Shown: positions 30,514-39,030 of the stretch, piece by piece
How positions within the stretch are numbered: the first letter of the stretch is position 1
Layout: each line of letters opens with the position of its first letter
Origin: Oscillospiraceae bacterium
GTDB taxonomy: Bacteria > Bacillota > Clostridia > Oscillospirales > Oscillospiraceae
Length of the DNA: 40,400 bases
Direction of reading: 5' to 3'
Assembly (NCBI GenBank): GCA_009776445.1
Contig: WRNV01000003.1
Coordinates: 28,341 to 68,740, forward strand
Translations under genes and position numbers: made by a program
The notes under the pieces: model-generated
Told to the model about the DNA's origin: nothing
What the model saw: the letters and a program-made list of their open reading frames with translations, nothing else
The model's database searches: none

Positions 30514-32844
30514 ATGAGTATAAGAAAAAGAGATGGAAGGACCACGACGTTCGATATAAGTAAAATATCGGACGCGATAAATAAAGCGTTTAACGCGACA
30601 TACAGGCCTGGCAATGAAGATGTGGCTGAAAAACTTTCCGCCGAAGTGTTGTCTATACTTGAACTTGACGGCGACGAAACGCCCTTTGTTGAAGATATTC
30701 AGGACATAGTAGAAAAAGTTCTGATGGACAACGGTTACATAACAGCCGCAAAAGCATACATACTCTACAGAAACGAACGCAGCCGCCGCCGACAAATGAA
30801 TTCACGGCTGATGCGGACATATGACGAGATAACTTTTGCCGACGCGCGGGACAGCGACGTAAAACGCGAAAACGCGAATATTGACGGCGATACGGCAATG
30901 GGCGTGATGCTCAAATATGGCTCTGAAGGCGCAAAGCAGTTCTACAACATGTTTGTCTTGAAACCTGACCACTCAAAAGCGCATTCTGAAGGCGACATCC
31001 ATATACATGACCTTGATTTTCTCACTCTGACCACAACCTGTACGCAGATAGATATAATAAAACTGTTTAAAGGAGGGTTTTCAACTGGACACGGGAATCT
31101 CCGCGAACCAAACGACATATCTTCCTACGCCGCGCTTGCGTGCATAGCGATACAATCCAACCAGAACGACCAGCACGGCGGGCAGAGCATAGTAAACTTC
31201 GACTACGGAATGGCGGATGGCGTCAAAAAAACTTTCATCAGGCTTTATCGGCAAAACCTGGCGAAGGCGCTGATGCTGGCAAAAAAGATCGACGACCCAG
31301 AGCCCGACATTATACGTATGATAGAAAATATTAAATCTGAGACCGGCTTATTCCCAACGCTTGAAAATAACGAAGACTATCAAGCCGCCGAGTTGCCGCG
31401 GCTTGTTACGATGTTTGGCGACGAAAATGATATGAAAGACATCCAGAAAACAGCGCTCTATTTCGCGAGGAAGGAAACAGGCCGAGCCACGTATCAAGCG
31501 ATGGAAGCGTTCATACACAACCTCAACACCATGCACTCGCGCGCGGGGGCGCAGACGCCGTTTTCCACCATCAACTACGGAATGGACACATCTCCTGAAG
31601 GGCGGATGGTCATGGAGAAGGTCATGCTCGCGACTGAAGCGGGTCTTGGCAATGGTGAAACGCCAATATTCCCAATCCAGGTATTCCGCGTGAAGAAGGG
31701 TGTTAGCCTCGACCCTGGCGACCCCAACTATGACCTGTTCCAACTCGCCTGCCGCTGCTCCGCGAAACGCCTATTCCCCAATTTCGCGTTTGTCGACGCT
31801 CCTTTCAACATAAAATACTATAAGGAAGGCGTCCCGGAAACAGAGATTGCGTATATGGGCTGCCGTACGCGCGTTATTGCCAATGCGCACGATCCGGAAA
31901 AAGAAATATGCAATGGACGTGGCAACCTCTCGTTTACGTCGATCAACCTGCCGCGCCTAGCGATAAAAGCCGCCGGAGATATTAACCGTTTCTTTGAAGA
32001 CCTCGACCACAAGCTCGACCTCGTTGTGGAGCAGCTCCTTGAGCGGTTCGAGATACAGTGCCGCAAACATGTATACAATTACCCGTTTCTGATGGGGCAG
32101 GGAGTCTGGCTTGATTCCGAAAAGCTTGGGCCTTACGACGAGGTGCGGGAGATACTAAAGCATGGCACACTGTCTATTGGTTTTATCGGGCTTGCCGAAA
32201 CACTGACCGCACTAATTGGCGAACACCACGGGCAAAGCGAGCGGGCTCAGCGGCTTGGCTTGGAGATAATAGGATATATGAGGGCAAGGTGCGACAAGGA
32301 AACGCTCGACCGTAACCTTAATTTCACCCTGATTGCGACGCCCGCCGAGGGATTATCGGGCCGGTTTGTAAGACTGGACAGGGAACGTTTCGGAACTCTT
32401 GCCGGAATTACAGACAGAGATTATTACACAAACAGCTTCCATATTCCGGTTTACCACAAAATAAACGCTTATGACAAGATCAGAATTGAAGCGCCATATC
32501 ATGCTTTGACTAACGCGGGGCATATAAGCTATGTAGAAATGGATGGCAACCCGCTTGACAACCTCGAAGCTTTTGAGAAAATTATACATTTCATGCAAGA
32601 ATCCGGCATTGGTTATGGATCGATAAATCACCCGGTTGACAGAGACCCAGTCTGCGGTTTTACCGGCATTATAGACGACGAGTGTCCCAACTGCGGGAGG
32701 ATAGAGGACGACGGAAATCTCAATTTTGAGCGCGTAAGGCGCATAACAGGCTACCTTGTTGGCACACTGGATCGTTTTAATAACGGCAAGCGCGCCGAGG
32801 AAGCGGACAGACTTAAGCACAACATGTCACGCGACGGGTGTTAA
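30514..32844 (+). CDS. nrdD: Anaerobic ribonucleoside-triphosphate reductase
   Basis: A 776-residue glycyl-radical enzyme making deoxynucleotides without oxygen. The N-terminal ATP-cone (IRKRDGRTTTFDISKISDAI) gives allosteric control. The core has HIHDLDFLTLTTTCTQIDI and GCRTRVIAN. The C-terminus carries the zinc site CGFTGIIDDECPNCGR and the radical-site motif RRITGYLVGTLDRFNNGKR. The frame is open from 30424, but that lies inside the NrdR box. ATG 30514 gives the family start MSIRKRDGR. TTG 30505, nine bases after GGAAGG, and ATG 30496 are alternatives. nrdG follows after about 30 nt. Confidence 0.95.
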   Translation: MSIRKRDGRTTTFDISKISDAINKAFNATYRPGNEDVAEKLSAEVLSILELDGDETPFVEDIQDIVEKVLMDNGYITAAKAYILYRNERSRRRQMNSRLMRTYDEITFADARDSDVKRENANIDGDTAMGVMLKYGSEGAKQFYNMFVLKPDHSKAHSEGDIHIHDLDFLTLTTTCTQIDIIKLFKGGFSTGHGNLREPNDISSYAALACIAIQSNQNDQHGGQSIVNFDYGMADGVKKTFIRLYRQNLAKALMLAKKIDDPEPDIIRMIENIKSETGLFPTLENNEDYQAAELPRLVTMFGDENDMKDIQKTALYFARKETGRATYQAMEAFIHNLNTMHSRAGAQTPFSTINYGMDTSPEGRMVMEKVMLATEAGLGNGETPIFPIQVFRVKKGVSLDPGDPNYDLFQLACRCSAKRLFPNFAFVDAPFNIKYYKEGVPETEIAYMGCRTRVIANAHDPEKEICNGRGNLSFTSINLPRLAIKAAGDINRFFEDLDHKLDLVVEQLLERFEIQCRKHVYNYPFLMGQGVWLDSEKLGPYDEVREILKHGTLSIGFIGLAETLTALIGEHHGQSERAQRLGLEIIGYMRARCDKETLDRNLNFTLIATPAEGLSGRFVRLDRERFGTLAGITDRDYYTNSFHIPVYHKINAYDKIRIEAPYHALTNAGHISYVEMDGNPLDNLEAFEKIIHFMQESGIGYGSINHPVDRDPVCGFTGIIDDECPNCGRIEDDGNLNFERVRRITGYLVGTLDRFNNGKRAEEADRLKHNMSRDGC

Positions 32845-32874
32845 GCCGACGAGTACTACTGCCTACTGGCTGAG

Positions 32875-33399
32875 GTGAGAGGGGGCGCGCTTGAGACTGT
32901 GCGTATTGCCGGATTGATACAAGATTCTATAGTCGATGGCCCGGGATTGCGTTTTGTCGTGTTTACGCAAGGATGCCAGAAGCGGTGCGAAGGCTGCCAT
33001 AACTCAGGAACATGGTGCCTAGACGAAGGGACGGAAATGACTGTCGGCGAAATAATAAAGGACATGCTTGAAAACCCTTTGACGAACGGACTGACGCTCT
33101 CAGGCGGCGAACCGTTTTTACAAGCGGCTGATTGCGTAAAAATTGCTTCAGCCGCGCGTGAAAAGGGGTTGAATGTTTGGGCTTATACAGGGTATACTTT
33201 TGAGGAGTTGCTCATCCGTGCACAGTCGGATCACTCGACAAAAGAGTTGCTAAGTCTCACAGACGTCCTAATCGACGGGCCTTTCATACTAGCGCAGCGC
33301 GCTTTGTCTCTAAAATGGCGGGGTAGCAAGAATCAGCGCGCCATTGATACGCAAAAAAGCATTGCTGCCGGAAAAGCGATTGAATTGGCTGACTCTTAA
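32875..33399 (+). CDS. nrdG: Anaerobic ribonucleotide reductase activating protein (radical SAM)
   Basis: A radical-SAM activase of up to 174 residues that installs the glycyl radical on NrdD. The cluster motif C-x3-C-x2-C is GCQKRCEGCHN. QDSIVDGPGLRFVVFTQG precedes it, and NGLTLSGGEPFLQA is the SAM-binding GGE motif. The GTG at 32875 is the first possible start. GTG 32899 (MRIAGLIQDSIVDGPG), 13 nt after GAGAGGGGG, fits the family's usual N-terminus better, so the true start is uncertain by eight codons. It is co-transcribed with nrdD. Confidence 0.93.
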   Translation: MRGGALETVRIAGLIQDSIVDGPGLRFVVFTQGCQKRCEGCHNSGTWCLDEGTEMTVGEIIKDMLENPLTNGLTLSGGEPFLQAADCVKIASAAREKGLNVWAYTGYTFEELLIRAQSDHSTKELLSLTDVLIDGPFILAQRALSLKWRGSKNQRAIDTQKSIAAGKAIELADS

Positions 33400-33425
33400 T
33401 TCCTATAGAAAGAGTTTGATGAAAA

Positions 33426-34820
33426 ATGCGAATAGTGAAAATTAACGAACTATATGCAAACGCGCCAAACTTCGAAGGAAAGGAGATCACTGTCTGCGGA
33501 TGGGTCAGGACTATCCGCGACCTCAAATCCTTTGGGTTCGTCGAACTCAACGATGGCAGTTGTTTTAAGGGCATCCAGATAGTGCTTGAGGAAGACAAAC
33601 TGTGCAATTACAGAAGCGTCGTTAAGCAAAACGTGGGCGCTGCGCTTATTGTGACCGGGGTGTTTAAACAGACTGGAGGAGCAAAACAGCCGTTTGAAAT
33701 AACAGCGGCTGATATTTCTATAGCCGGAGAATCGGCGCCAGACTATCCCCTTCAAAAGAAAAGGCATTCACCTGAGTTTTTGCGAACTATTGCGCATTTG
33801 CGACCACGAACGAATTTGTTTTCTGCGGTGTTCAGGATACGTTCCGTCGTTGCGTACGCAATACATCGGTTTTTTCAGGATCGGGGATTCGTATATGTGC
33901 ATACCCCAGTGATAACGTGTAGCGACGCGGAGGGCGCGGGGGAAATGTTCACGGTGACAACACTCGATCTACCTTCGCCGCCAATGAACTCGGACGGCAC
34001 GGTCAATTATAGCGAGGACTTTTTCCGCAAAAAGGCAGGGCTTACTGTATCCGGGCAGCTGAACGCTGAGGCGTACGCTCTTGCGTTTGGGGATGTCTAT
34101 ACATTCGGCCCGACATTCAGGGCAGAGAATTCCAATACTCCGAGACATGCCGCTGAATTTTGGATGATCGAGCCTGAAATAGCGTTTGCGGACATTGGAG
34201 ACGATATGCGACTAGCGGAAGAAATGTTTAAATACGTGATATGCTATGCGCTGGATAACTGTCGGTACGAATTTGAATTTCTAAATAGCTTTGTGGATAA
34301 AGAGTTGCTTAACCGTTTGCGCGAAGCTTCACAAGCCGATTTTGCCGCTATCACTTATACTCAAGCTATCGATATTCTTTCAAAAAGCAGGGAAACATTC
34401 ATATATCCCGCGCTTTGGGGCTGCGACCTGCAAACCGAACATGAACGCTATCTTACAGAAAAGCATTTTAGAAAGCCGATCTTTGTGATAGATTATCCAA
34501 AGGATATAAAGGCATTTTATATGCGGCTCAATGAAGATGGGAATACGGTAGCTGCAATGGATTTGCTCGTACCTGGCATCGGCGAGATAATCGGCGGCAG
34601 CCAGCGTGAGGAGCGGTACGAAATCCTTGAGGCGCGAATGGATGAGATGGGCCTTGATAAGGATGCTTATTGGTGGTATATGGAGCTGCGTAGGTTCGGC
34701 GGAGTCAAGCACGCTGGATTCGGAATGGGCTTTGAGCGGTTGCTTATGTATCTCACAGGCGTACAAAATATACGCGATATCATTCCTTTCCCTCGAACGA
34801 CCGGAAGCGCAGATTTTTAA
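33426..34820 (+). CDS. asnS: Asparaginyl-tRNA synthetase
   Basis: A 464-residue class IIb synthetase. The N-terminal OB-fold anticodon-binding domain reads [20 protein letters not shown]. Motif 2 is [20 protein letters not shown] and motif 3 is [25 protein letters not shown] favours AsnRS over AspRS. The length is normal. It begins 26 nt after nrdG and may be read from the same transcript. No T-box precedes it. Direct charging of tRNA-Asn is therefore available to this organism. Confidence 0.95.
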   Translation: MRIVKINELYANAPNFEGKEITVCGWVRTIRDLKSFGFVELNDGSCFKGIQIVLEEDKLCNYRSVVKQNVGAALIVTGVFKQTGGAKQPFEITAADISIAGESAPDYPLQKKRHSPEFLRTIAHLRPRTNLFSAVFRIRSVVAYAIHRFFQDRGFVYVHTPVITCSDAEGAGEMFTVTTLDLPSPPMNSDGTVNYSEDFFRKKAGLTVSGQLNAEAYALAFGDVYTFGPTFRAENSNTPRHAAEFWMIEPEIAFADIGDDMRLAEEMFKYVICYALDNCRYEFEFLNSFVDKELLNRLREASQADFAAITYTQAIDILSKSRETFIYPALWGCDLQTEHERYLTEKHFRKPIFVIDYPKDIKAFYMRLNEDGNTVAAMDLLVPGIGEIIGGSQREERYEILEARMDEMGLDKDAYWWYMELRRFGGVKHAGFGMGFERLLMYLTGVQNIRDIIPFPRTTGSADF

Positions 34821-34998
34821 TAACTATCTTTTAAACAATTCTAAAAAACTAACCTAATTTTTGTATAAGTATAATGTTAATTGAATAATTCTCTATAATA
34901 ATATCATTATGTGTAATGCAATGTAGAAATTCACAATATTATTCTTTTTTTTCATAACATATTTGTGTAATAATTTTCAAGTTTTTTTCAAAAGTTAC

Positions 34999-35031
34999 TT
35001 GACAACTTTCATCAGTTATATTACAGTAACT
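34999..35031 (+). promoter_or_regulatory. Promoter of the Rrf2 gene with a flanking inverted repeat
   Basis: TTGACA (34999-35004) is followed after 17 bp by TACAGT (35022-35027), a 4/6 match to the -10. AGTTACT (34993-34999) and AGTAACT (35025-35031) are perfect complements bracketing the promoter and could be half-sites for autoregulation. The surrounding region 34821-35047 is AT-rich with no open frame or clear terminator. Confidence 0.45.
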
Positions 35032-35047
35032 ATGGAGTTGATTTTTG

Positions 35048-35443
35048 ATGTTTTTAACAAAGGAATGTGACTATGGTATTCGGATAATCCGCGCGCTTGC
35101 CGACGGGCAAAAGAGAACTGCTGAAGAAATCTGCGCTATCGAGAGCATCCCGGGACAATTCGCTTATAAGATTCTTAAGAAGATGGAACGTGGCGGCTTT
35201 TTACAGAGCTGCCGGGGCAGAGACGGTGGGTACTGGCTAGTCAGATCTTTGGACGAAATTTCGATTCATGACATTATAGAAACGATTGATGAGTACTTGT
35301 ACCTTAATGAGTGCCTTAGGGATGACCGGCCCTGTTCCCGCAATCCAAAGTCGTCGCCATGTGGAGTGCATCATGAACTTATGCGAATCCAGGAGAAATT
35401 GATCAAAGAACTTCAGCAGACAAGCATCAGGGAGTTCGTCTAG
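35048..35443 (+). CDS. Rrf2 family transcriptional regulator
   Basis: A 131-residue winged-helix regulator. MFLTKECDYGIRIIRALADG, then ICAIESIPGQFAYKILKKME (recognition helix) and FLQSCRGRDGGYWLVRSLDE, are the Rrf2 signatures. Three cysteines in CLRDDRPCSRNPKSSPC match the Fe-S ligand spacing of the IscR/NsrR type, so redox or iron-sulfur sensing is plausible. The start is ATG 35048, ten bases after GGAG; a TTG one codon upstream is less likely. The gene stands alone between asnS and two MITE-related repeats, so its targets cannot be inferred from neighbours. Confidence 0.9.
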   Translation: MFLTKECDYGIRIIRALADGQKRTAEEICAIESIPGQFAYKILKKMERGGFLQSCRGRDGGYWLVRSLDEISIHDIIETIDEYLYLNECLRDDRPCSRNPKSSPCGVHHELMRIQEKLIKELQQTSIREFV

Positions 35444-35481
35444 GACGGAAGGAACACAACTGTACGTGTACTACTGTGCAA

Positions 35482-35529
35482 CTTTTCAGTGGGTATCTGA
35501 AAACAGTGTTTTTGATACCCACTGAACTC
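35482..35529. repeat. Short palindrome related to the MITE ends
   Basis: TTCAGTGGGTATC (35485-35497) and GATACCCACTGAA (35514-35526) are perfect complements with AAAAC/GTTTT pairing inside. The outer sequence matches the TTCAGTGGGCATCC end of the full element, but the ~95 bp middle is missing. It is probably an internally deleted derivative lying 26 bp from copy 4. It could also act as a terminator for the Rrf2 gene. Confidence 0.6.
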
Positions 35530-35555
35530 CAACTTTTATTTGTTTACGTTTAATG

Positions 35556-35697
35556 GAAACTGTTCAGTGGGCATCCAAAAACACAGGTTAGTTACAGGCA
35601 ACGCACTGGTACTGCGGTGAAAACTTGTATAATTCGACAAACTTGTGTGCGGAGCCTGTAACCATTGCGAGTTTTTGGACACCCACAGAACAGTTTC
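35556..35697 (-). mobile_element. MITE-like palindromic element, copy 4 (142 bp)
   Basis: The ends GAAACTGTTCAG and CAGAACAGTTTC are complementary but for one base pair, and the orientation is as in copy 2. Flanks GTTTAATG (35548-35555) and CGTTAATG (35698-35705) agree at 6 of 8 positions, consistent with an aged target duplication. It lies between the Rrf2 gene and the T-box promoter. Confidence 0.8.
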
Positions 35698-35736
35698 CGT
35701 TAATGGTTTGTAACAGATCATTTTCTTGCTTAGACC

Positions 35737-35765
35737 TTGACATTGAAACATCGATATGTTAGACT
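35737..35765 (+). promoter_or_regulatory. Promoter of the aromatic biosynthesis operon
   Basis: TTGACA (35737-35742) is followed after 17 bp by TAGACT (35760-35765), with an extended -10 TG at 35757-35758. Transcription would begin near 35772, just before the T-box stem I. Confidence 0.65.
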
Positions 35766-35772
35766 TGCGCAA

Positions 35773-36063
35773 AAGCTATGACGGAGAGAAAAATATCCTC
35801 ACTTGGCATGCCGACGTGACGTCGGCGATCAGAGATGCTGCGTTTGGTGAAAGCAGATGCTGACGGGTATATAAATACACTCCTGAGCCGATGCTTTGAA
35901 AAGCCCGCTTAAGTAGGAGCATACGGAAGCCCGCCGTTATATGGGCGAGGATTTTTTGATCCTGTAGAGAGGCGGCCCGCATAAGGCCGCAATCAGGGTG
36001 GTACCGCGGGAATTCGATTCTTCTCGTCCCTGAGCATGACAATTCTTGCTCAGGGGTTTTTTG
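35773..36063 (+). promoter_or_regulatory. T-box leader, probably tyrosine-specific
   Basis: The invariant T-box AGGGTGGTACCGCGG is at 35995-36009, followed by an intrinsic terminator: CCCTGAGCA (36028-36036) pairs with TGCTCAGGG (36047-36055), then six T. Stem I begins with ATGACGGAGAG near 35778, has AGAGA and TTGGTGAAA in its distal part, and closes with CTCCTGAG. The triplet just before the closing strand is TAC followed by A, the expected place for the specifier, so tRNA-Tyr is the likely ligand. Uncharged tRNA-Tyr would prevent termination and turn on the downstream aroF-tyrA-aroB-aroA genes. The T-box identity is firm; the specifier is inferred from alignment by eye. Confidence 0.9.
36028..36062 (+). 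terminator. T-box regulated terminator
   Basis: A nine-base-pair stem (CCCTGAGCA with TGCTCAGGG) is followed by TTTTTT. The 5' half can instead pair within the antiterminator containing the T-box sequence, so termination depends on tRNA charging. Confidence 0.88.
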
Positions 36064-36140
36064 TTTGGGTCAGCTCACAAGTCCCAGCAACCTGGGCGGC
36101 AAGCAACATCCTATATAACGTCAATATGGAGGGAAACAAA

Positions 36141-37145
36141 ATGGTAGCAGTACTAAAACCAAGCGCAACGAGCGAACAGATCGAAAACCTGACCCAATGG
36201 CTGAAAGAACGCGGCTTGACAGTCCATATCTCAAAGGGAGAGTTCTATACTATCCTTGGTCTAATCGGCGACACAAGCCAAATCGACACGGAACTGTTGG
36301 AAAGCCTTGAAATGGTCGATAAAGTCAAGCGGATATCCGAGCCATTCAAAAGCGCGAACCGCAAGTTTCACCCGGATGACAGTATTATCGAAATAGGCGA
36401 CCTGAGAATAGGTGGGCCGAACTTTCAAATGATTGCCGGGCCATGCTCGGTTGAATCGCCGGAACAGATACTCGCTGTCGCGCAAAGCGTCAAATCTTCC
36501 GGCGCGACAATTCTGCGCGGCGGCGCGTTCAAACCTCGGACCTCCCCCTATGATTTTCAAGGAATGCGCGCGGATGGCATAGAATTGCTTCTTGAGGTGA
36601 AAAAGCAAACCGGTATGCCAATCGTAACCGAAATCATGAACGCGAACCACCTCCCGATGTTTGAGCAAGTTGATATTATCCAGGTTGGAGCGCGCAATAT
36701 GCAAAATTTCGAACTTCTCAAAGAATTAGGAAAAACCAACAAACCGGTTCTGCTCAAGCGGGGTTTAGCCAACACCCTACAGGAACTACTCATGAGCGCC
36801 GAGTATATAATGGCTGGCGGAAACCATAACGTCATTCTATGCGAGCGTGGCATACGCACATTTGAGACCTATACGCGAAACACGCTCGACCTTTCGGCAG
36901 TGCCTTTGCTCCAAGAGCTATCCCATTTGCCGATCATTGTTGACCCCAGCCACGCGACGGGGCTGGCGCGCCTGGTCCAGCCAATGGCACTCGCGGCGGC
37001 TGCTGCTGGGGCGCATGGAATAATGATTGAAGTGCACAACGACCCAGCCCACGCGCTATGCGACGGCGCTCAGTCGTTGAGGCCGGAACAATTCGCGGAG
37101 CTATCCGGAAAAATCAAAAAAATACGCGAGGCGATAGCGATATGA
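36141..37145 (+). CDS. aroF: 3-Deoxy-7-phosphoheptulonate (DAHP) synthase, type I-beta with regulatory N-domain
   Basis: A 334-residue enzyme condensing PEP and erythrose-4-phosphate, the entry to aromatic amino acid synthesis. Residues ~1-70 form a ferredoxin-like/ACT-type domain (GLTVHISKGEFYTILGLIGD). The barrel follows with FQMIAGPCSVESPEQI, ILRGGAFKPRTSPYDFQG and PIIVDPSHATG. The same architecture in Thermotoga gives feedback inhibition by Tyr/Phe through the N-domain. The start is ATG 36141, eight bases after GGAGGG; the frame upstream runs into the terminator. The stop overlaps the tyrA start (ATGA). Confidence 0.95.
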   Translation: MVAVLKPSATSEQIENLTQWLKERGLTVHISKGEFYTILGLIGDTSQIDTELLESLEMVDKVKRISEPFKSANRKFHPDDSIIEIGDLRIGGPNFQMIAGPCSVESPEQILAVAQSVKSSGATILRGGAFKPRTSPYDFQGMRADGIELLLEVKKQTGMPIVTEIMNANHLPMFEQVDIIQVGARNMQNFELLKELGKTNKPVLLKRGLANTLQELLMSAEYIMAGGNHNVILCERGIRTFETYTRNTLDLSAVPLLQELSHLPIIVDPSHATGLARLVQPMALAAAAAGAHGIMIEVHNDPAHALCDGAQSLRPEQFAELSGKIKKIREAIAI

Positions 37146-37972
37146 ATATAGGTATAGTTGGAATGGGGCTAATCGGCGGATCATTAGCTAAATCATATTC
37201 GGAAAGCGGCCATTGCGTATATGGTTATGATATAGACGAATCGATTTTAAGTTTCGCGCGGCTTTCCAAAGCAATAGGCGGAGTATTGGACGAAAACTCC
37301 ATAGCCCAGTGCGAGGCGATATTCATCGCTATCAACCCAGGGGACGCGGTAGCGTATTTGGAACACGCCGCCCCAAACATCGCAAACAACACGATGGTCA
37401 TAGATTGCTGCGGCGTCAAACGTTTTGTATGCTCACGGTGTTTCCAGATAGCAAAGCAATATGGGTTTATTTTCGTGGGCGGGCATCCGATGGCCGGGAG
37501 CCACAACGCGGGCTTCAAAAACAGCAGATCGAATCTATTTCGTGGCGTATCGATGATCCTCGTGCCGCCCGTCTATGACGACGCGATACTGATTGGTCGG
37601 ATCGAAGAATTGCTCAAGCCTGTCGGATTTGGGCGCTTGACCGTAACGACTGCGGAAAAGCACGATGAAATGATCGCCTACAGCTCACAAATGGCGCACG
37701 TAGTATCAAACGCTTACATCAAAAGCCCGTCAGCTCGCGGACACAAAGGCTTTTCCGCTGGGAGCTATAAGGACTTAACTCGCGTAGCGCGGCTTGATGC
37801 GGACATGTGGTCTGAACTGCTCTTGGAGAACAGCGATTTTCTAATTAGCGAACTAGGCGGATTCATTGAAGCCGTTACAAAATATAAAGACGCGCTAGCA
37901 GCGCGGGATATTGATGAATTGAAAAAACTGCTGGAAGAAGGAAGTAATTTGAAAGCGGAGTTGGATCGCTGA
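37142..37972 (+). CDS. tyrA: Prephenate dehydrogenase
   Basis: A 276-residue NAD(P)-dependent enzyme converting prephenate to hydroxyphenylpyruvate for tyrosine. The N-terminus MNIGIVGMGLIGGSLAKSY is the Rossmann dinucleotide loop. FVGGHPMAGSHNAGF is the TyrA signature with its active-site His, and SQMAHVVSNAYIKS lies in the helical dimer domain. There is no C-terminal ACT domain, so feedback would fall on aroF and the T-box. The start at 37142 overlaps the aroF stop by 4 nt, although the frame extends upstream. Its presence supports the tyrosine specificity of the leader. Confidence 0.93.
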   Translation: MNIGIVGMGLIGGSLAKSYSESGHCVYGYDIDESILSFARLSKAIGGVLDENSIAQCEAIFIAINPGDAVAYLEHAAPNIANNTMVIDCCGVKRFVCSRCFQIAKQYGFIFVGGHPMAGSHNAGFKNSRSNLFRGVSMILVPPVYDDAILIGRIEELLKPVGFGRLTVTTAEKHDEMIAYSSQMAHVVSNAYIKSPSARGHKGFSAGSYKDLTRVARLDADMWSELLLENSDFLISELGGFIEAVTKYKDALAARDIDELKKLLEEGSNLKAELDR

Positions 37973-39030
37973 TGAAAACGGTAACAGTAAACGCGTCAAG
38001 AATATATGATGTATTTATAGGCGCTGGCATCCTCGCGCAAGCCGGATCTACATTAAGAAGCGCGGTTGGGGGGCAAGCGGCCGCCATCGTCACGGACGAC
38101 AACGTCGCGGCGCTCTACGGGAAACAATTGTCGGATACTCTATTGAAAAATGGGTATCGGGTAGCGCGGTTTACGTTCCCTCATGGAGAATCTTCAAAAA
38201 ACGCCGAGACATTCCTGGGAATACTGAATTTTCTCGCGGCGGAGAAGTTCAGCCGCGCTGATGTTGTTGTCGCGCTTGGCGGAGGCGTTGTCGGCGATCT
38301 AGCTGGATTTGCGGCGTCCTGTTACATGAGAGGGATATCTTTCGCGCAAATCCCTACTACTCTGCTAGCTATGGTGGATTCTTCTGTTGGAGGAAAAACC
38401 GCGATCAATCTATCGACCGGAAAGAACCTGGTAGGCGCGTTTTATCAGCCGAACGTCGTCTTGACTGACATTTCAACGCTATCCACGTTGCCGCCGGAAT
38501 TCTTTCGGGACGGTTGCGCTGAGGTAATAAAATATGGCGTTATAGCCGACAAAGAGTTGTTTGAATCGCTCGACAGGCCAATCGAAGAACAACTAGAGAA
38601 GGTGGTTTCACGTTGTGTGAACATCAAGAGCGACATCGTTGCTCAAGACGAACATGAAACAGGGACGCGGAAATTACTGAATTTTGGGCATACGATCGGC
38701 CACGCGATTGAGTTGCTAAGCGGGTACAAAACATCCCACGGTTTCGCCGTAGCCGCTGGAATGGCGACTGTAGCCCGCGCCGCCGTGCGTATGGGCGTGT
38801 GCGACGCTAAATGCGCGGATAGCATTTTGCGCGTTATTAACAAATACGGGTTGCCTGACAATTTAACATACGAAGCCAGTCAGATCGCCGACGCGTGTTT
38901 ATCCGACAAAAAGAGGGCAGGGGAGAGCGTTACAATGGTTTTTCCGGTGGAAATCGGGAGATGTGTATTGAGAAAAATTCCGATCAAAGAGCTAATAACC
39001 GTGATACAACTTGGATTGGAGCAAGTATGA
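37972..39030 (+). CDS. aroB: 3-Dehydroquinate synthase
   Basis: A 352-residue NAD- and metal-dependent enzyme of the second shikimate step. Motifs are VVVALGGGVVGDLAGFAASC, FAQIPTTLLAMVDSSVGGKT, INLSTGKNLVGAFYQPN and the metal-binding FGHTIGHAIE. The length is normal. The ATG shares one base with the tyrA stop. The order aroF-tyrA-aroB-aroA is a typical Clostridia aromatic operon; aroC, aroK and pheA would lie beyond the window. Confidence 0.96.
   Translation: MKTVTVNASRIYDVFIGAGILAQAGSTLRSAVGGQAAAIVTDDNVAALYGKQLSDTLLKNGYRVARFTFPHGESSKNAETFLGILNFLAAEKFSRADVVVALGGGVVGDLAGFAASCYMRGISFAQIPTTLLAMVDSSVGGKTAINLSTGKNLVGAFYQPNVVLTDISTLSTLPPEFFRDGCAEVIKYGVIADKELFESLDRPIEEQLEKVVSRCVNIKSDIVAQDEHETGTRKLLNFGHTIGHAIELLSGYKTSHGFAVAAGMATVARAAVRMGVCDAKCADSILRVINKYGLPDNLTYEASQIADACLSDKKRAGESVTMVFPVEIGRCVLRKIPIKELITVIQLGLEQV

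Noticed and set aside
38895..39026. Extended N-terminus of aroA within aroB
   Set aside because: The sequence is antifamily, overlaps coding aroB, and the ATG at 39027 has GGAG and gives the canonical start.
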